Shown in pieces: positions 1 through 11,049 of a stretch of DNA of 64,000 nucleotides (positions are counted from its first letter, which is position 1; each line of letters begins with the position of its first letter). The stretch is from Orychophragmus violaceus (taxonomy: Eukaryota; Streptophyta; Magnoliopsida; Brassicales; Brassicaceae). Location: the NCBI GenBank assembly GCA_030180135.1, contig CM058231.1, forward strand, positions 46,944,235 to 47,008,234. Direction: 5' to 3'. Under the pieces are notes generated by a model that saw only the letters and a program-made list of their open reading frames with translations, did not search any database and was not told where the DNA came from. The translations under genes were made by a program, and so were the position numbers.

Positions 1-1440
1 AGATTTCTGTAGAATCTACACCTGTGGAGCCTTGTCCGAAGGAAACCAAGGCTTGTTACTTTTACGTCCATTCTGTTTTCTAAGAAGGGAAGTTATTTTC
101 CAAGAAGAATAGTGGGAGTAAAAGTATAACTCGAAGAAATTCGAGAAATGACAGGAGGCTGCTTTACCTGTTGAGGGAGAGCAGCGGAAGGATTTACAGA
201 TTTCTGTAGAATCTACACCTGTGGAGCCTGAAGTTCGCAGATATGAATGAATCAGTTACTAATCCGAGAGTGATTTCTCGTCATTAGTTGAACCTGATAA
301 TCATTGAAAGTTCGCATGATCTGATGATCATTGAAAGCGACGAATCTGCGAAATTCAAAGAAGCGAAAGTGAGCCCGGACTCCGAAATGTTACATTTTAT
401 GTAAGTTTGCTTCATCGATCCATTCATGGATGGAAGCAAACATATCGGAGTTGGAATCTTCGTTCTGTTGAAGTAGTCAAGGTTTTGACTTGAACAGGAA
501 CGAAGCGGAACTGTGTGTTTACTAATAGATTAGTGGGAGCGATATTGCATTTCTCATATTGTATGTCGATGACATACTAATTCTCGAAAATGACGTCCCA
601 ATGCTGCAGTCAGTAAAGGACTGGCTTGGGAGTTGGTTCTAATGATTGACATGAGTAAAGCCACGTATGTTCTTGGATTTTGGATCTAAAGATAGAGATC
701 CGAAAGAGCTGGTAAGACAAAGTCAGGATTCTTATCCCGACAAAGTCCTACATTTTTTCAGCATTCCAAGAAGGGTTTTATGCAAATGTCACATGGCATT
801 ACGTTAAGCAAGACACAGTGTCCTACGATTAATTCTGAGCTTAAATGCATGGATAAGATTCCATGTGCGTCGGCAATTGGATCTATCATGTATGCCATGA
901 AACGTACTTGTTTGATGTTGCTTTAATGTTAAGCAAGACAAATAAAGACCAGTCAAATCCAGCAAAGAATCAAGTTTCCTAAAGTATGTCCTAAAGTATT
1001 TGAGGAATACTAAGGATAAGTTCTTGATTTACGGAGAAAGTGAGGTGCTATAAGTCGATAGAGTCTGAAAGGCAAGTTTCCAACAGACAAAGATGATTTC
1101 CGGTCACAGTCCGGTTATATCTTGTGTTTGTCTGGCGGTGCACGGCACTGTTGCTGACTCCATGACTTAAGCTGAATCTTTCGCAGCTTGGGAAGCGGCG
1201 AAAGAGGTTGTTTGGAAAGAAGAGTTCATCACTGAACTTGATGTGATTCCCAGCATAGATGAGACTAGCTGCACATCAGAGGTCCAAACACCTTGAGATA
1301 AATGACAGAGATGTTAAGTAGATCAGCAAGTTTCAACAAATGAGAACGTTGCTAATCTATTAACGAAGCCACTCCTTAGCCCTAAGCACGAGTCACGGAC
1401 TGTAGCTGTAGGATAAGTGAAGTTAAGATATAGTCTTAAT
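1..1440 (+). pseudogene. Copia A pol remnant (RT end and RNase H)
   Basis: Several frames contain recognisable copia pol fragments but no open frame. The RT catalytic motif YVDDILI is readable from position 562, followed by the conserved stretch that starts the RT thumb. The RNase H end with NVANLLTKPLLSPKH is at about 1343-1390. Upstream, around 375-430, the sequence passes from the region just before RT straight to the segment that normally follows the middle of RT, so the fingers and most of the palm are missing. The same junction is seen in copia C and copia E. Many stops and frameshifts are present. Confidence 0.8.
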
Positions 1441-2289
1441 TTCAGTGGGAGTTAGTAAAGGGCTTTATTTAGTTATTGATATGTTCTTGTAAAACATTTG
1501 AGATGTTTAATAATGAAATTATTATTTCAAGATTATTTTAACTGTGATGAAATAATCGTTCCAAAATGATATGAACCATTTTATAGGTCATCGAAGTAAA
1601 TGACTTGATCTTGAGTCATCGAAGTCATTTAGCTTGATCATGAGACCCTATATTTGATAGATGGCTTATATCATCCTGTCCCTAGTCGAAGGTTGTTGAA
1701 ATTGGAACACCAACAACCGTGTGAGACTGGATTGGTACGTGACTTATGACAAAGTCTCAGTGTGTCATAGATGCGCGGCATCAAAGTCAGTACATAGGTG
1801 TATGTTTGGGAACATACGACCGGACAAGACCCGCTTATGAGAACTCTTCAGGATATTTATATCAGTGTCATAAAAGATTCTCACTACGACTATAGAGTAT
1901 AGTCCTTAGACCTGAGTTCGCATGCATGTGACTGCACATGGACTGATGCACTTTGATCATTGTCTAACGCTGTCGTTCTGCGATAGTTATAAGGACCTTG
2001 TTTGGGTACATTATGAAATGAATAGTTTACAGTGATGGAACAAGACGGGATTTGTCCCTCCAATATAAATGGAGTGAATATCTCTAGGCCAATCGGAGAT
2101 TTGAATACTGGAAAATGCATGGCCATGCTCAAACGGACTGTCCCGAGTCGTTTGGATTGTCAGTATCAAATCAGAGTCCGATGAACAAGATTAGGTTTTA
2201 TAAGGATGACACTAATCTTGCCTTATGACTAATCGAGATATTGAGACAAAAGGATTATGAATACAGAGATTCCAGTACAAGTGGGAGAT
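1441..2289 (+). other. Copia A 3' non-coding module with polypurine tract
   Basis: About 850 bp lie between the RNase H remnant and the LTR. No credible gene is seen. The module is conserved in reverse orientation at about 35717-36540 (copia E) and 19077-19950 (copia C), so it is part of the element and not flanking DNA. It ends with the purine-rich tract AAGTGGGAGAT at about 2279-2289, the likely plus-strand primer, immediately before the LTR. Confidence 0.75.
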
Positions 2290-2563
2290 TGTTGGAATTG
2301 TGTCCAGTAATCTCGGTACTGTCTCTAGAAAGTAAGAGTATGTCAATGATCAGACATAAGTCATATAATACTGGGGGTCATGATGGCTTGCTAGAGTCCG
2401 CTCATGATCTATAAGTCTTGGACTTATTGCCTTTATTATATGATCCCATATGGGTCACACGCCTAAGCTAACAGGAAAACGTGTGGGAATGGTTTAGCAG
2501 AAGTACGGTAAAAGTGCTAGGCATTTACTGTACTTAGAGAGAATAAAACGGTTTAGGCACTGT

Positions 2564-2598
2564 GTGTCGATCGATGCACAAGGCGTGTCGATCGACAC
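2564..2598. promoter_or_regulatory. Palindrome pair, 21-bp spacing (copia A LTR)
   Basis: Two copies of the GTGTCGATCGACAC-type palindrome start at 2564 (ending GATGC) and 2585 (perfect), exactly 21 bp apart. They lie about 65-100 bp upstream of a TATA-like box in the same LTR. A promoter-proximal role is inferred. Confidence 0.7.
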
Positions 2599-2664
2599 AG
2601 TGCGCGAACGCCTCGGAGTAAATTGGCATTTGGGCCAAATGGCCCAAAACGAACTGAACAAGTT

Positions 2665-2673
2665 TTATATAAA
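2665..2673 (+). promoter_or_regulatory. TATA-like box in copia A LTR
   Basis: TTATATAAA lies in the middle of the LTR where a U3 promoter is expected, downstream of the palindrome pair. It is assigned from sequence only. Confidence 0.5.
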
Positions 2674-2960
2674 CTTAAGACGAGTTCAGGTCGAAATAAG
2701 CCCTAGCCGCGAGCCTCCTCTCTCTCTCTGCGCCGATTTCCTCCTGGTCTAGCAGCCTCTTCCTGCTCGGTGTGCGTGTGTGAACCTCTGGAGGAGTTAT
2801 CTCTCGGTGGCTCTCTGATCTCTGACATACCATCTCTTTCCGCTGCAAACAGGTATAAGGTGAGATCTATCATTGTTTCTATTCGAGAAGAACCTAGATC
2901 AGCATGTTTAGGATGATCTGAATCTGGAATTGAATCAGGATTCACCTAAACATTCCTTCA

Positions 2961-3476
2961 GGTTGAACGAGCTGCTACTGTGGAGGCCAACATGGCCGAG
3001 GAGAACCGCGTTGGCACAAAGGCACAAGACAAAGTGGCCAGCCGACCCGGGAAGAACCTAAAGAGGAAATGGGATCAAGTGGGGGCTGATCGCCAAACCT
3101 CTGACCGCACGAGATGTACCACCTGTGGAAAATATCACTTGGGGGAGTGTTGGAAAGCCGGGAAGGTATGTGCGAAGTGTGGCAGTAAAGACCATGAAGT
3201 CACAAGCTGTCCACAGAAGGGGCAAGAAAGGGGGACAGAAAGACCATTGACATGTTTCCAATGTGGAAAGACTGGGCATTACATGCTAATTGCCCGAAGC
3301 TGCCAGGTGAAAAGCAGAAGGCACCAGAAGGAAACCGGGGACAAGAAGGTCGCGCGGTTAAGGCCAAGGGCCAAGCCGGGACACCCCGAGTCTACAATCT
3401 GGTGAAGGACGCGGCCGAAGCCGGCTCCTACGACTCGATCACTGGTACGTCACTAAGACCTCTACTTCTTCAATTT
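2961..3476 (+). pseudogene. Gypsy 1 gag C-terminus with CCHC knuckles
   Basis: Coding resumes right after the copia A LTR. Cysteine-rich motifs are visible: CTTCGKYHLGEC, CAKCGSKDHEVTSC and CFQCGKTGHY, which are retroviral-type zinc knuckles that bind genomic RNA during packaging. The third knuckle is damaged, because its last cysteine is displaced by a frame change near 3290. The N-terminal gag domain is not in the window. Confidence 0.8.
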
Positions 3477-3522
3477 TAAATGCATTGCATACATTGGGGA
3501 AAAGGGCGGGACACTTAGACAT

Positions 3523-3990
3523 TTGGGGGAATGTGTAGGGATCGTTACAATAGGTGTTGTGAAGACACTCACGCTATTTGACTCTGGGGCTACACATAGT
3601 TTTGTGAGTCCCGGAATGATTGGGAAAGGCTTGTTCCAGAAGGAACAAATGGCCGGCCAAGGCATTGTGAATGCGGCCGGTGGGCAAGTGATGCCTATGC
3701 TAGGGATAGTCAAGGACATTCCAGTCTCCATTGGGGGCGTGGACATGCCAGCTGACCTAGTAGTAGTCCAGCTTAAGAATCACGAAGTGATCTTAGGAAT
3801 GGATTGGCTCGGGCAAAACTGAGCCACCATTGAATGCCACCAAGGAAGGGTGAAGTTGGAACGACCAGAAGGAAGGGTCGTGTTCCAAGGAGTAAGACCA
3901 ACTTCGGGTAGTTTGGTCGTCTCTGCTATCCAAGCAGAAAGGATGTTGGAAAAGGGATGCGAAGCATACCTAGCCACCATCACCACTAAG
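3523..3990 (+). pseudogene. Gypsy 1 aspartic protease
   Basis: The active-site motif LFDSGATHSF is followed by the second conserved block EVILGMDWLG, as in plant Ty3 proteases that process the polyprotein. A stop codon interrupts the frame just after WLGQN at about 3820, then protease-RT linker sequence continues in a new open segment from about 3850. Confidence 0.85.
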
Positions 3991-3999
3991 GAAGTGGGG

Positions 4000-5618
4000 C
4001 CGGAGATGACAGTCGAGGTAATCCCAGTGCTCAAAGACTTTGGGGACGTGTTCAAGGCCTTAGAAGGCTTACCGCCTGACCGGTATGATCCGTTCGTCAT
4101 TGAGCTAGAACCCGGGACTAAACCTCTGTCTAAGGCGCCATATAGGATGGCCCCAGCCGAGATGGCTGAGCTGAAGAAGCAGCTGGAAGAACTGCTAGAC
4201 AAAGGCTTCATTAGGCCAAGTAGTTCTCCTTGGGGGGCGCTCGTTCTATTCATCAAGAAGAAGGACGGAAGCCTTCGGGTTGTGCATTGACTACCGAGGC
4301 ATAAACCGGGTTACTGTGAAGAACAAATACACGTTGCCTCGGATAGATGAATTGTTGGATCAATTAACGGTGTTTTCCAAGATCGATCTGGCTTCGGGAT
4401 ACCATTAAATCTCGATTGCACATGAGGACGTGAGGAAAACAGCGTTTAGAACTCGGTATGGTCACTATGAATTTGTGGTCATGCCATTTGGTCTAACCAA
4501 TGCACCAGCTGCATTCATGAAAATGATGAACGGGGTCTTCCGGGAATGGTTGGAAAAGTTCGTTATCATATTCATTGATGACATCCTTGTCTATTCCAAG
4601 AACCGGAAGGAACCATGGTGAACACCTAAGGATCGTGATGGAAACCCTAAGGGCACAAAAGCTCTACGCCAAGCTCAGCAAGTGTAGCTTTTGTCAGAAG
4701 AAGATCGGTTTCCTAGGACACATTGTGTCAGATGAAGGTGTGTCGGTTGATCCGGACAAGATCCGATCAATTGAAGAGTGGCCGCGGCCGAGGAACACAA
4801 CTGAGGCTAGAAGTTTCCTCGGGCTGGCTGTTTACTATAGGCAGTTTGTCCAAGGTTTTGCAAGCATGGCTAAGGCTATGACTAAGCTGACCGGAAAGAA
4901 CGTGAAGTTCGAATGGACTGAAGCCGTGCTAACCAAAGCACCTGTCCTAACACTACCAGTAGACAACGTGCCTTACGTGGTTTATACAGATGCATCCCGG
5001 AATGGGTTAGGATGCGTTCTGATGCAGGACGGGAAGGTGATAGCCTATGCCTCAAGGAAGTTGAGGAAACACGAGGGTAACTACCCAACTCACGACCTCG
5101 AAATGGCCGCTGTGGTATTTCCACTTAATATCTGGCGATCTTATCTCTACAGAGCAAAAGTGAAACTATTCACCGACCACAAGAGTCTGAAGTATGTGTT
5201 CACTCAGCCTGGCTTGAACCTAAGGCAGAGAAGGTGGATGGAATTGGTGGCGGATTACGATCTAGACATCACTTACCATCCTGGAAAGGCAAACTTGGTC
5301 GCAGATGCCTTAAGCCGGAAGAGAACCGAAGTGGCCACAGAAAAGGATGCAGAGACCTTGATCGGATTGGTCCGGTCCTTGCACCTTAATGCGTTGTCAT
5401 TGGAAAACGAGCCACTTGGACTTGGAGCAGCACATCAGGCGGATCTATTGACAAGGGTCAGGTTGGCCCAAGAGCATGATGAAGAGTTGATGAAATCGGT
5501 TAACAACAACAACACTGAGTATCAGTTCACCAACAACGGGACGGTTGTGGTGAATGGTCGAGTGTGTGTTCCCGATGTAAAAAGCCTTAAGGAAGAAATC
5601 CTAAGGATGGCTCATTAG
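4000..5618 (+). pseudogene. Gypsy 1 reverse transcriptase and RNase H
   Basis: RT begins with the PYRMAPAEM block and GFIRPSSSPWGA, continues with VVMPFGLTNAPAAFM and the catalytic FIDDILVYS, then FLGHIVS. RNase H carries YTDASRNGLG, FTDHKSLKY and ADALSRK. Lesions seen are a frame break near 4285 after the DGSLRV motif, a stop within the GYHQIS motif near 4408, a frameshift near 4617 just after the YSKN block, and a stop at 5616-5618 before the integrase zinc finger. The enzyme cannot be made in one piece. Confidence 0.9.
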
Positions 5619-6470
5619 TCTAAGTTCTCTATACATCCCGGACAGACCAAGATGTACCAAGACCTCAAACGGTACTATCACTGGGTCGGGATGAAAAGAG
5701 ACATTGCTGAGTGGGTGTCTAAGTGCCAAACGTGTCAATTGGTCAAGATAGAACACCAAGTCCCGAGCGGCCTGTTACAGAGTTTACCCAGTCCAGAATG
5801 GAAATGGGATCACATTACGATGGACTTTGTGACCGGACTGCCGGTGACCCGGTCAAGAAGAGACACGATTTGGGTAGTGGTGGACAGACTAACCAAGTCT
5901 GCACACTTCTTAGCCATCAAGAATACTGATGGAGTGGGTAAACTTGCCGAGAAGTACATTGATGAAATTGTGAGACTTCATGGTGTACCGGAAAGTATAG
6001 TCTCAGACCGAGATGGTCCGTTCACGTCTTATTTCTGGCAAGCTTTTCAGAAAGCCCTAGGAACTAGAGTGAACATGAGCACGGCTTATCATCCACAAAC
6101 GGATGGTCAATCAGAAAGGACCATACAAACGTTAGAAGACATGTTGAGATCATGTGTTCTCGATTGGGGAGACTCTTGGGAAAAGTATTTACCCTTGACC
6201 GAGTTTGCTTACAACAACAGTTACCAAGCAAGCATCGGAATGTCACCCTATGAAGCGTTGTATGGGCGGCCTTGCAGGACTCCACTGTGCTGGACGCAAG
6301 TGGGTGAATCAAGAGTCCTTGAGCCAGAGATAATAGAGGAGACTACCGAGCAAATCCGTTTCCTACGAGCCAAGATGAAGGAGGCGCAAGACGCCAAAAG
6401 AGTTATGCAAACAAAAGAAGGAAAGACATCGAGTTCCAAGTTGGGGATCGAGTCTACCTTAAGATGATTA
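5619..6470 (+). pseudogene. Gypsy 1 integrase
   Basis: The HHCC zinc finger ends in CQTCQLVK. The catalytic core shows MDFVTGLP, VSDRDGPFTS and the PQTDGQSERTIQ block, giving the D, D and E positions. The frame is open for 271 codons from 5652. It is preceded by a stop at 5616-5618 and followed by a frame change near 6450. The core itself looks intact, so decay is moderate. Confidence 0.9.
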
Positions 6471-6946
6471 CCTTCAAAGGAAGGGGAAGGGTTCCCAAAC
6501 GTGGAAAACTTGATCCAAGGTACTTAGGGCCGTTCACGATTCTAGAACGGGTCGGAATGGTTGCCTACAAGCTAGCTTGCCCCATGAGATGGAAGTATTT
6601 CACAATGTATTCCATGTCTCACAATTGCGCAAGTGCCTTTCGGATCAAGACAAGATCATGCCCGAGATCCCGGAAGATCTAAAGGCAAATCTAACAATGA
6701 AATCGCGGCCCTTAATGATTCTGGATAGGTTGGAAAAAGCAACCCGAAAGAAAGTCATCCTGATGGTGAAGGTCGAATGGATTTGCAACGGGCTAAAGGA
6801 GATAACTTGGGAAATGGGGAATAGAATGAAGGTCGACTACCCAGAGTGGTTTGAGGAGTTTACAAGAAACGAACACCTTGGATCGGATTCGGGGACGAAT
6901 CCATTTCGGGGGGGGGGGGGGACTTGTAACATCCCCGAACCGGCCT
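6464..6946 (+). pseudogene. Gypsy 1 integrase C-terminus and chromodomain-like tail
   Basis: VFHVSQLRKCL, the usual hinge at the end of plant chromovirus integrase, is present in the 6577 frame. It is followed by a chromodomain-like segment with KVEWICNG and ITWEMGNRM. Chromodomains of this type direct insertion to methylated-histone chromatin (family knowledge). Two overlapping frames indicate at least one frameshift. Confidence 0.75.
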
Positions 6947-7199
6947 AAGGGCCGTTTGGGCTATTCATGGAACCAGAAGGCAAAACTCATGATCCAAATG
7001 ATCTATAAGAGTGTTCCATGGGCAGGATAAGGTCAAGCTCAGTTGAACGGGAGTTTGACCTAAAGGTAAAGGAGTTGGAAGTGAAGGGTTTAGCTTAAAC
7101 AAGTTGGACGGCTGAGCTAAACAGCTAAGGGAACTGAAGACCAGCTCAGCTCAGCTGAGCTGGAGTGGAGGAGTGTGGAATCAGCTGATCAGCTAGTGT
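6925..7199 (+). repeat. Gypsy 1 3' LTR, truncated
   Basis: It starts TGTAACATCCCC directly after the G-rich polypurine tract, a typical start for this type of plant gypsy LTR. Homology to an LTR cannot be followed past about 7199, where gypsy 2 coding sequence begins in the opposite orientation. Confidence 0.65.
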
Positions 7200-7212
7200 C
7201 ACTAGCTGATCA
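7186..7212. repeat. Near-perfect 27-bp palindrome at an element junction
   Basis: The 13-bp arms TGATCAGCTAGTG and CACTAGCTGATCA are exact reverse complements around a single T. A second self-complementary run, CAGCTCAGCTGAGCTG, lies 25-40 bp to the left. They sit at the junction of the gypsy 1 LTR with truncated gypsy 2. Confidence 0.75.
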
Positions 7213-8520
7213 AGGCCTCCATAAGCGAAGGTGTCCATGAATGATAAGAGCTCGTTGCCCGCGGTGGCTTTGACGAGTCTGTCAATGTGCGGGAGCGGGA
7301 AACTATCTTCCGGGCAGGCTTTGTTGAGGTATGTGAAGTCGACCATACTCGCCACTTCCCATTCTTTTTCTTGACGACACCCGGGTTTGCGAGCCAGTCC
7401 GTGTATTTTTCCTCGGCTATCGAGCCTGCTTTGGATAGTCTTTCTACCTGTTTGTTTACGGCTTGAGACCGTTCTGGCCCCGGTTTCCTTCTCTTCTATT
7501 TGACGGGCTTGAACACCTGATCGACATGGAGTTCGTGGCATGTTATAGTTGGGTCGATTCCCTTCATGTCACTGGTCGACCAGGCGAAGGTCGGAGCATT
7601 TCGGCAGAGGAATTCAATCAGCTGGTCCTTCAAGTCCTTTCTTCGGTCCGCGCCTATGCCCACGCATTGGCCTGGGTCGCTGATATCGATGTTGACTTGC
7701 TCGATGGCCTCGCGATTGGGCCGTTCCGGAGGTGGCAGTTCTATTTTTTGTTCGGCGAGCAGGCAGGCTCGGAACCTTTTGCGCAGTTTGTGCTCGACGA
7801 GGAAGCAGGTGCTGGAGACTTCTTTGCTTCCACGGAGCGTGAACGCTCCACTTGGAGTAGGGAATTTGACGCATTGATAGTAGGTTGACGGGACTGCTCT
7901 CATGGCGTGGATCAATGGTGTGCCTAGGATGGCGTTGTAGATTGCCGGTCGGTTGACGATCACAAATTTAGTTACTACCGTCATTCGTCCGACACGAACC
8001 GGTAGCTTGATTGTTCCAACGGTTGTGGTCGTGCCTCCGGTGAAGGTTGTTAGTGGTCTTTCTGAGCACTTTATTTCGTACTCGTTCATTTCCATCCTTT
8101 TCTTCGTATATGAGGTCGACCATGCTTCCTGTGTCGATTAGGATTCTGGTCACTTCGCAGTCGCCGATCTGTACCTCGACGACAAGTGGGTCGTTGTGCG
8201 GTTTGTACAACCCTATCTCGTCGTCTTTGGTGAATTCTACTCCGTCCCTGCTTCCGCGATTCGTGCTTGGTTTGTTACGTCGGTACGTTTCTACTCTTCA
8301 TCTGTACTCTTTTATCGATCGCACGTAGTCGTTGCAGGTCGAGAGTACTCCCATGATCATGTTGTTTGCTCGGGCTTGGTTAGTCGTTACTGTCGGTCCC
8401 AGGGCATCGTTTGACGGTGGCGGAGGATAGGTTGGGATGGAAGAGTTCGGAGGAAGCGGGCTCAGTGCTTTTTCAGGTGACTTGCGACTGCCTTGTTTTG
8501 GTAGAGGTCCTGTCATTTCG
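7203..8520 (-). pseudogene. Gypsy 2 gag remnant, protease and partial RT
   Basis: The protease shows the active-site motif ILIDTGSMVDLIY near 8110-8150 and the block YNAILGTPLIHAM near 7900-7930. RT starts at about 7400 with MVDFTYLNKACPEDSFPLP and is truncated within the next conserved block (SFMDTFAYGGLDQ). Reading frames change at least twice between about 7500 and 8210. The gag remnant around 8300-8516 keeps only a proline-rich stretch. Confidence 0.8.
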
Positions 8521-8571
8521 GCTTCGTCTTAGAGCGTAAAGAATTTTATCGTCCCCACAGACGCCGCCAAT

Positions 8572-8974
8572 TGTTGTTATAGAAATTCGACCTAGTCAAT
8601 ATTACGGGATATGATCCGAATATCTGAACTACGAGGTGAGAAAATAACTTTAAGTGAGGTTGAAACTGTTCTTTATTGATCTTAAGGCCGAAGCCGAGCT
8701 ATGAACAGGATGGTACGAGGTGGGAGTCCGTCTAATGACGTGCTCCCTAAATATTTCTTGAGGTCGGAGCTTTATAGAAGTAGCTCGGCACACTCGCAAG
8801 TTACAATGTGTCTAAAATGAAAAGTGAAGGGTCCTATTTATAGTGCTTGTGCGCTGACTTCTCTTTGGGCTGTTGACTCCTTAGCGGACTTATCTTCGTG
8901 GGCCGACATGAAGTGTGATTGATTTGGCAAGATTTCCAATGGGCTTTGGATGGGTGCTAAACCCATATCCAACA
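8572..8974 (-). repeat. Gypsy 2 5' LTR (about 403 bp)
   Basis: It starts TGTTGTTATAG and ends CATATCCAACA on the plus strand, so it has the TG...CA form, with the primer binding site just inside. The end at 8974 is exact because kinesin coding resumes at 8975. Confidence 0.75.
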
Positions 8975-10335
8975 GCTGGGTACAATATCTGTGTGTTTGC
9001 CTATGGCCAGGTGAGCTTCATTCTTTCTCTACTTTGAGTTGTCTGTGCATTTACTTCTAGTATTTTCAGTCTGATGGTAGTCTTAATTTGCAGACGGGAA
9101 GTGGGAAAACTCACACTATGCTTGGAGATACTGGGGGAGGAACACGTAGATATAGTGTCAACTGCTGGATGACACCTAGAGTTTTTGTTTATTTGTTCTC
9201 AAGGATCCAGAAGGTTTGGTTCCTGATACCTTTCTGTATACATATGTTTCTGCTGTGAAATGTTTGTGTTTTAACGTATCCGTCTCTTATGTGCCAGGAA
9301 AAAGAGGTCCGCAAAGAGGAGAATCTACAGTTTACTTGTAGATGCTCATTTATGGAAATATACAACGAGCAAATCCTTGATTTGATAGATCCATCTTCTT
9401 ATAATTTACAGGTATTCATTCCAGATTCATAGATATCAAAACTTGTGATCTGAATGTTATATTTTATGTGGGATTTACTAAATCTTTCTTAACATCCTCT
9501 TTCGCAGCTAAGGGAAGACCACAAGAAGGTATTCATGTTGAGAATCTAAAGGAGATTGAAGTTTCAAGTGCCAGAGATGTGATTCAACAACTAATGCTGG
9601 TAATTCATTTCGGTTCTCCATCTTTTTGTTTTTCTTTTTATATTGCAGACTTTGTAGCTTTTCGTATTAGGTGCACTTGGTCTGCTCCTCTAGTTATTTC
9701 TTATCATTATCTGCTTCCATACAATACAGACCTCTGAACTATCAAAATTTTATTTCTCCAAACAATCTATCGTGTTAAGTGTTTATGTTTAAGATTTAAG
9801 AAAGTTTACGAAATATATACTCTTACTTTGCTTAGTACTTGTGGTCAATGTTGCAACCTTGATGACGCTACTTTCTTAAACTTCGATCTTTGTATTTTCT
9901 TTTATGAATTACTTTGCAAGTTAGTTTCTCATTCGCTTTGTATTCAGAAAGATTATGCAAGAATTAGTTGACAACTCTGCTCATTTCATCTCATAGTAGT
10001 TTCTTATGCAAATTCCACAATACATGTCGGTTTATTTGTAGGGTAATCAAATTCCACAATAGCTGCACACGTGAAAGTAACTGCTACTAATATGAATCGT
10101 GCAAGTAGTTTATTTCATAGTGTATTTACATGCATCACTGAAAGCAAGGTAATCAATTTAACTTGTTGAGGAGAGTTCTTGGGCTGTAGTTCTAAATCTG
10201 TTATTATGTATATATCTTGTTAGTTTTCTCAGATGAAACTAACCTGACCTGTGTTTTCTATTAGTGGGTATCTCAAGGTGTAACACATCAACGGTTTGCA
10301 CGGCTTAATGTCGTTGATTTAGCTGGATCTGAAAG

Positions 10336-10580
10336 CAGAGCCGGTCCTGTAAATATGAAGGCCACAAGCCCAAACCAAATTATGGGCTGCTAATTAAGAA
10401 TATAAAATTAAAAAACTTGATTCACCTTGGGGTATCGAACCCTGCCATTTCTGGAGTAATTAACATGATTACTACCACTAGACTATAAAGACTTTTTGCT
10501 AATTATGTGGCCGGTAAAATGTATATAAAATTTGGGCCACAAGCACCAGCTTCACCCGCTTCTCCCTAGGGCCGGCTCTG
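10336..10580. mobile_element. hAT-type MITE, 245 bp
   Basis: Terminal inverted repeats CAGAGCCGGTCCT (left) and AGGGCCGGCTCTG (right) match with one mismatch. The element is flanked by perfect 8-bp target duplications TCTGAAAG at 10328-10335 and 10581-10588, the hallmark of hAT elements. No coding capacity is seen. It sits exactly at the end of a kinesin exon; the right-hand duplication keeps the AG|GTAGTA donor, while the MITE adds an in-frame TAA. Confidence 0.88.
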
Positions 10581-11049
10581 TCTGAAAGGTAGTATCAGCT
10601 ATAAAATTCTAGAAATGATCTTGCTTGCTTAAGATATTCGGCTAACATACATGTGGGATACATGCAAAAGAGTTCAGGAGCTGAAGGTGAACGTCTCAAC
10701 GACGCAACCAACATCAACAAGTCTCTTTCAATATTGGGGTAAGAATATATCATTGCACTAGCGTCAATTTTTCTAGTTTATGTAATAGGGTGAAATGACT
10801 TGATTCTATTCATCAAACATAGAGTACATTATATAGATGCAGGTTCTAGGTTTAGGCTAATGACTATACAAAATTACTACTAAAGCCTTTCCATATATAC
10901 ATTCTCTACACGCCCCCTCAAAATAGAGTAACTTGGGTTACAACAATCTTGCCATTCAATTCTTGAAATATGGGTCTTGGTAATGGCTTTGTGAGAGCAT
11001 CCGCTAGTTGATCTTTGAATGAGACATGAACAACTCGTAGTAATCCATT

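Larger units (their letters stand above)
1..2960 (+). mobile_element. Copia A, Ty1/copia element, 3' part only
   Basis: The left end lies outside the window. Order on the plus strand is a decayed pol tail, a long 3' non-coding module, a polypurine tract and a 3' LTR. The pol tail, non-coding module and LTR are clearly related to the reverse complement of copia E and copia C, so the three form one family. The LTR starts TGTTGGAATT and ends CATTCCTTCA, matching the family termini. It is inserted in the gag of gypsy 1, whose reading frame resumes at 2961. A 31-bp sequence at 1-31 recurs at 198-228, an internal duplication in the integrase-RT linker region. Confidence 0.85.
2290..2960 (+). repeat. 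3' LTR of copia A (671 bp)
   Basis: It is bounded by the polypurine tract on the left and by resumption of gypsy 1 gag coding on the right. It starts TGTTGGAATT and ends CCTTCA, equivalent to the reverse complement of the copia E LTR ends. It holds a palindrome pair and a TATA-like box. Compared with the copia E LTR, the palindrome pair sits in an extra segment between two conserved blocks. Confidence 0.85.
2961..7199 (+). mobile_element. Gypsy 1, Ty3/gypsy chromovirus, decayed
   Basis: Gag zinc knuckles, aspartic protease, RT, RNase H, integrase and a chromodomain-like tail follow in the gypsy order on the plus strand, then a 14-G polypurine run at 6908-6921 and the start of a 3' LTR. The 5' part of gag lies left of copia A, which inserted in it. 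The 3' LTR is cut at about 7199 by gypsy 2. The organisation resembles the Tekay/Del type, which is an inference. Multiple stops and frameshifts make it non-functional. Confidence 0.9.
7203..8974 (-). mobile_element. Gypsy 2, Tat-type Ty3/gypsy element, truncated
   Basis: Reading leftwards on the minus strand there is a 5' LTR (8572-8974), a primer binding site, a short gag remnant, the protease and the start of RT, after which the element stops at about 7203. The right LTR end abuts a kinesin exon at 8975. The primer site TGGCGGCGTCTGTGGGGA (reverse complement of 8552-8569) is of the kind used by Tat-like elements. Most of gag is missing, since only about 300 bp separate the primer site from the protease region. 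Confidence 0.8.

Noticed and set aside
1890..2132. Conserved 80-codon ORF in the copia 3' module
   Set aside because: The equivalent positions in copia C and E are frameshifted and antisense to the element; conservation is of the DNA module, not a protein.
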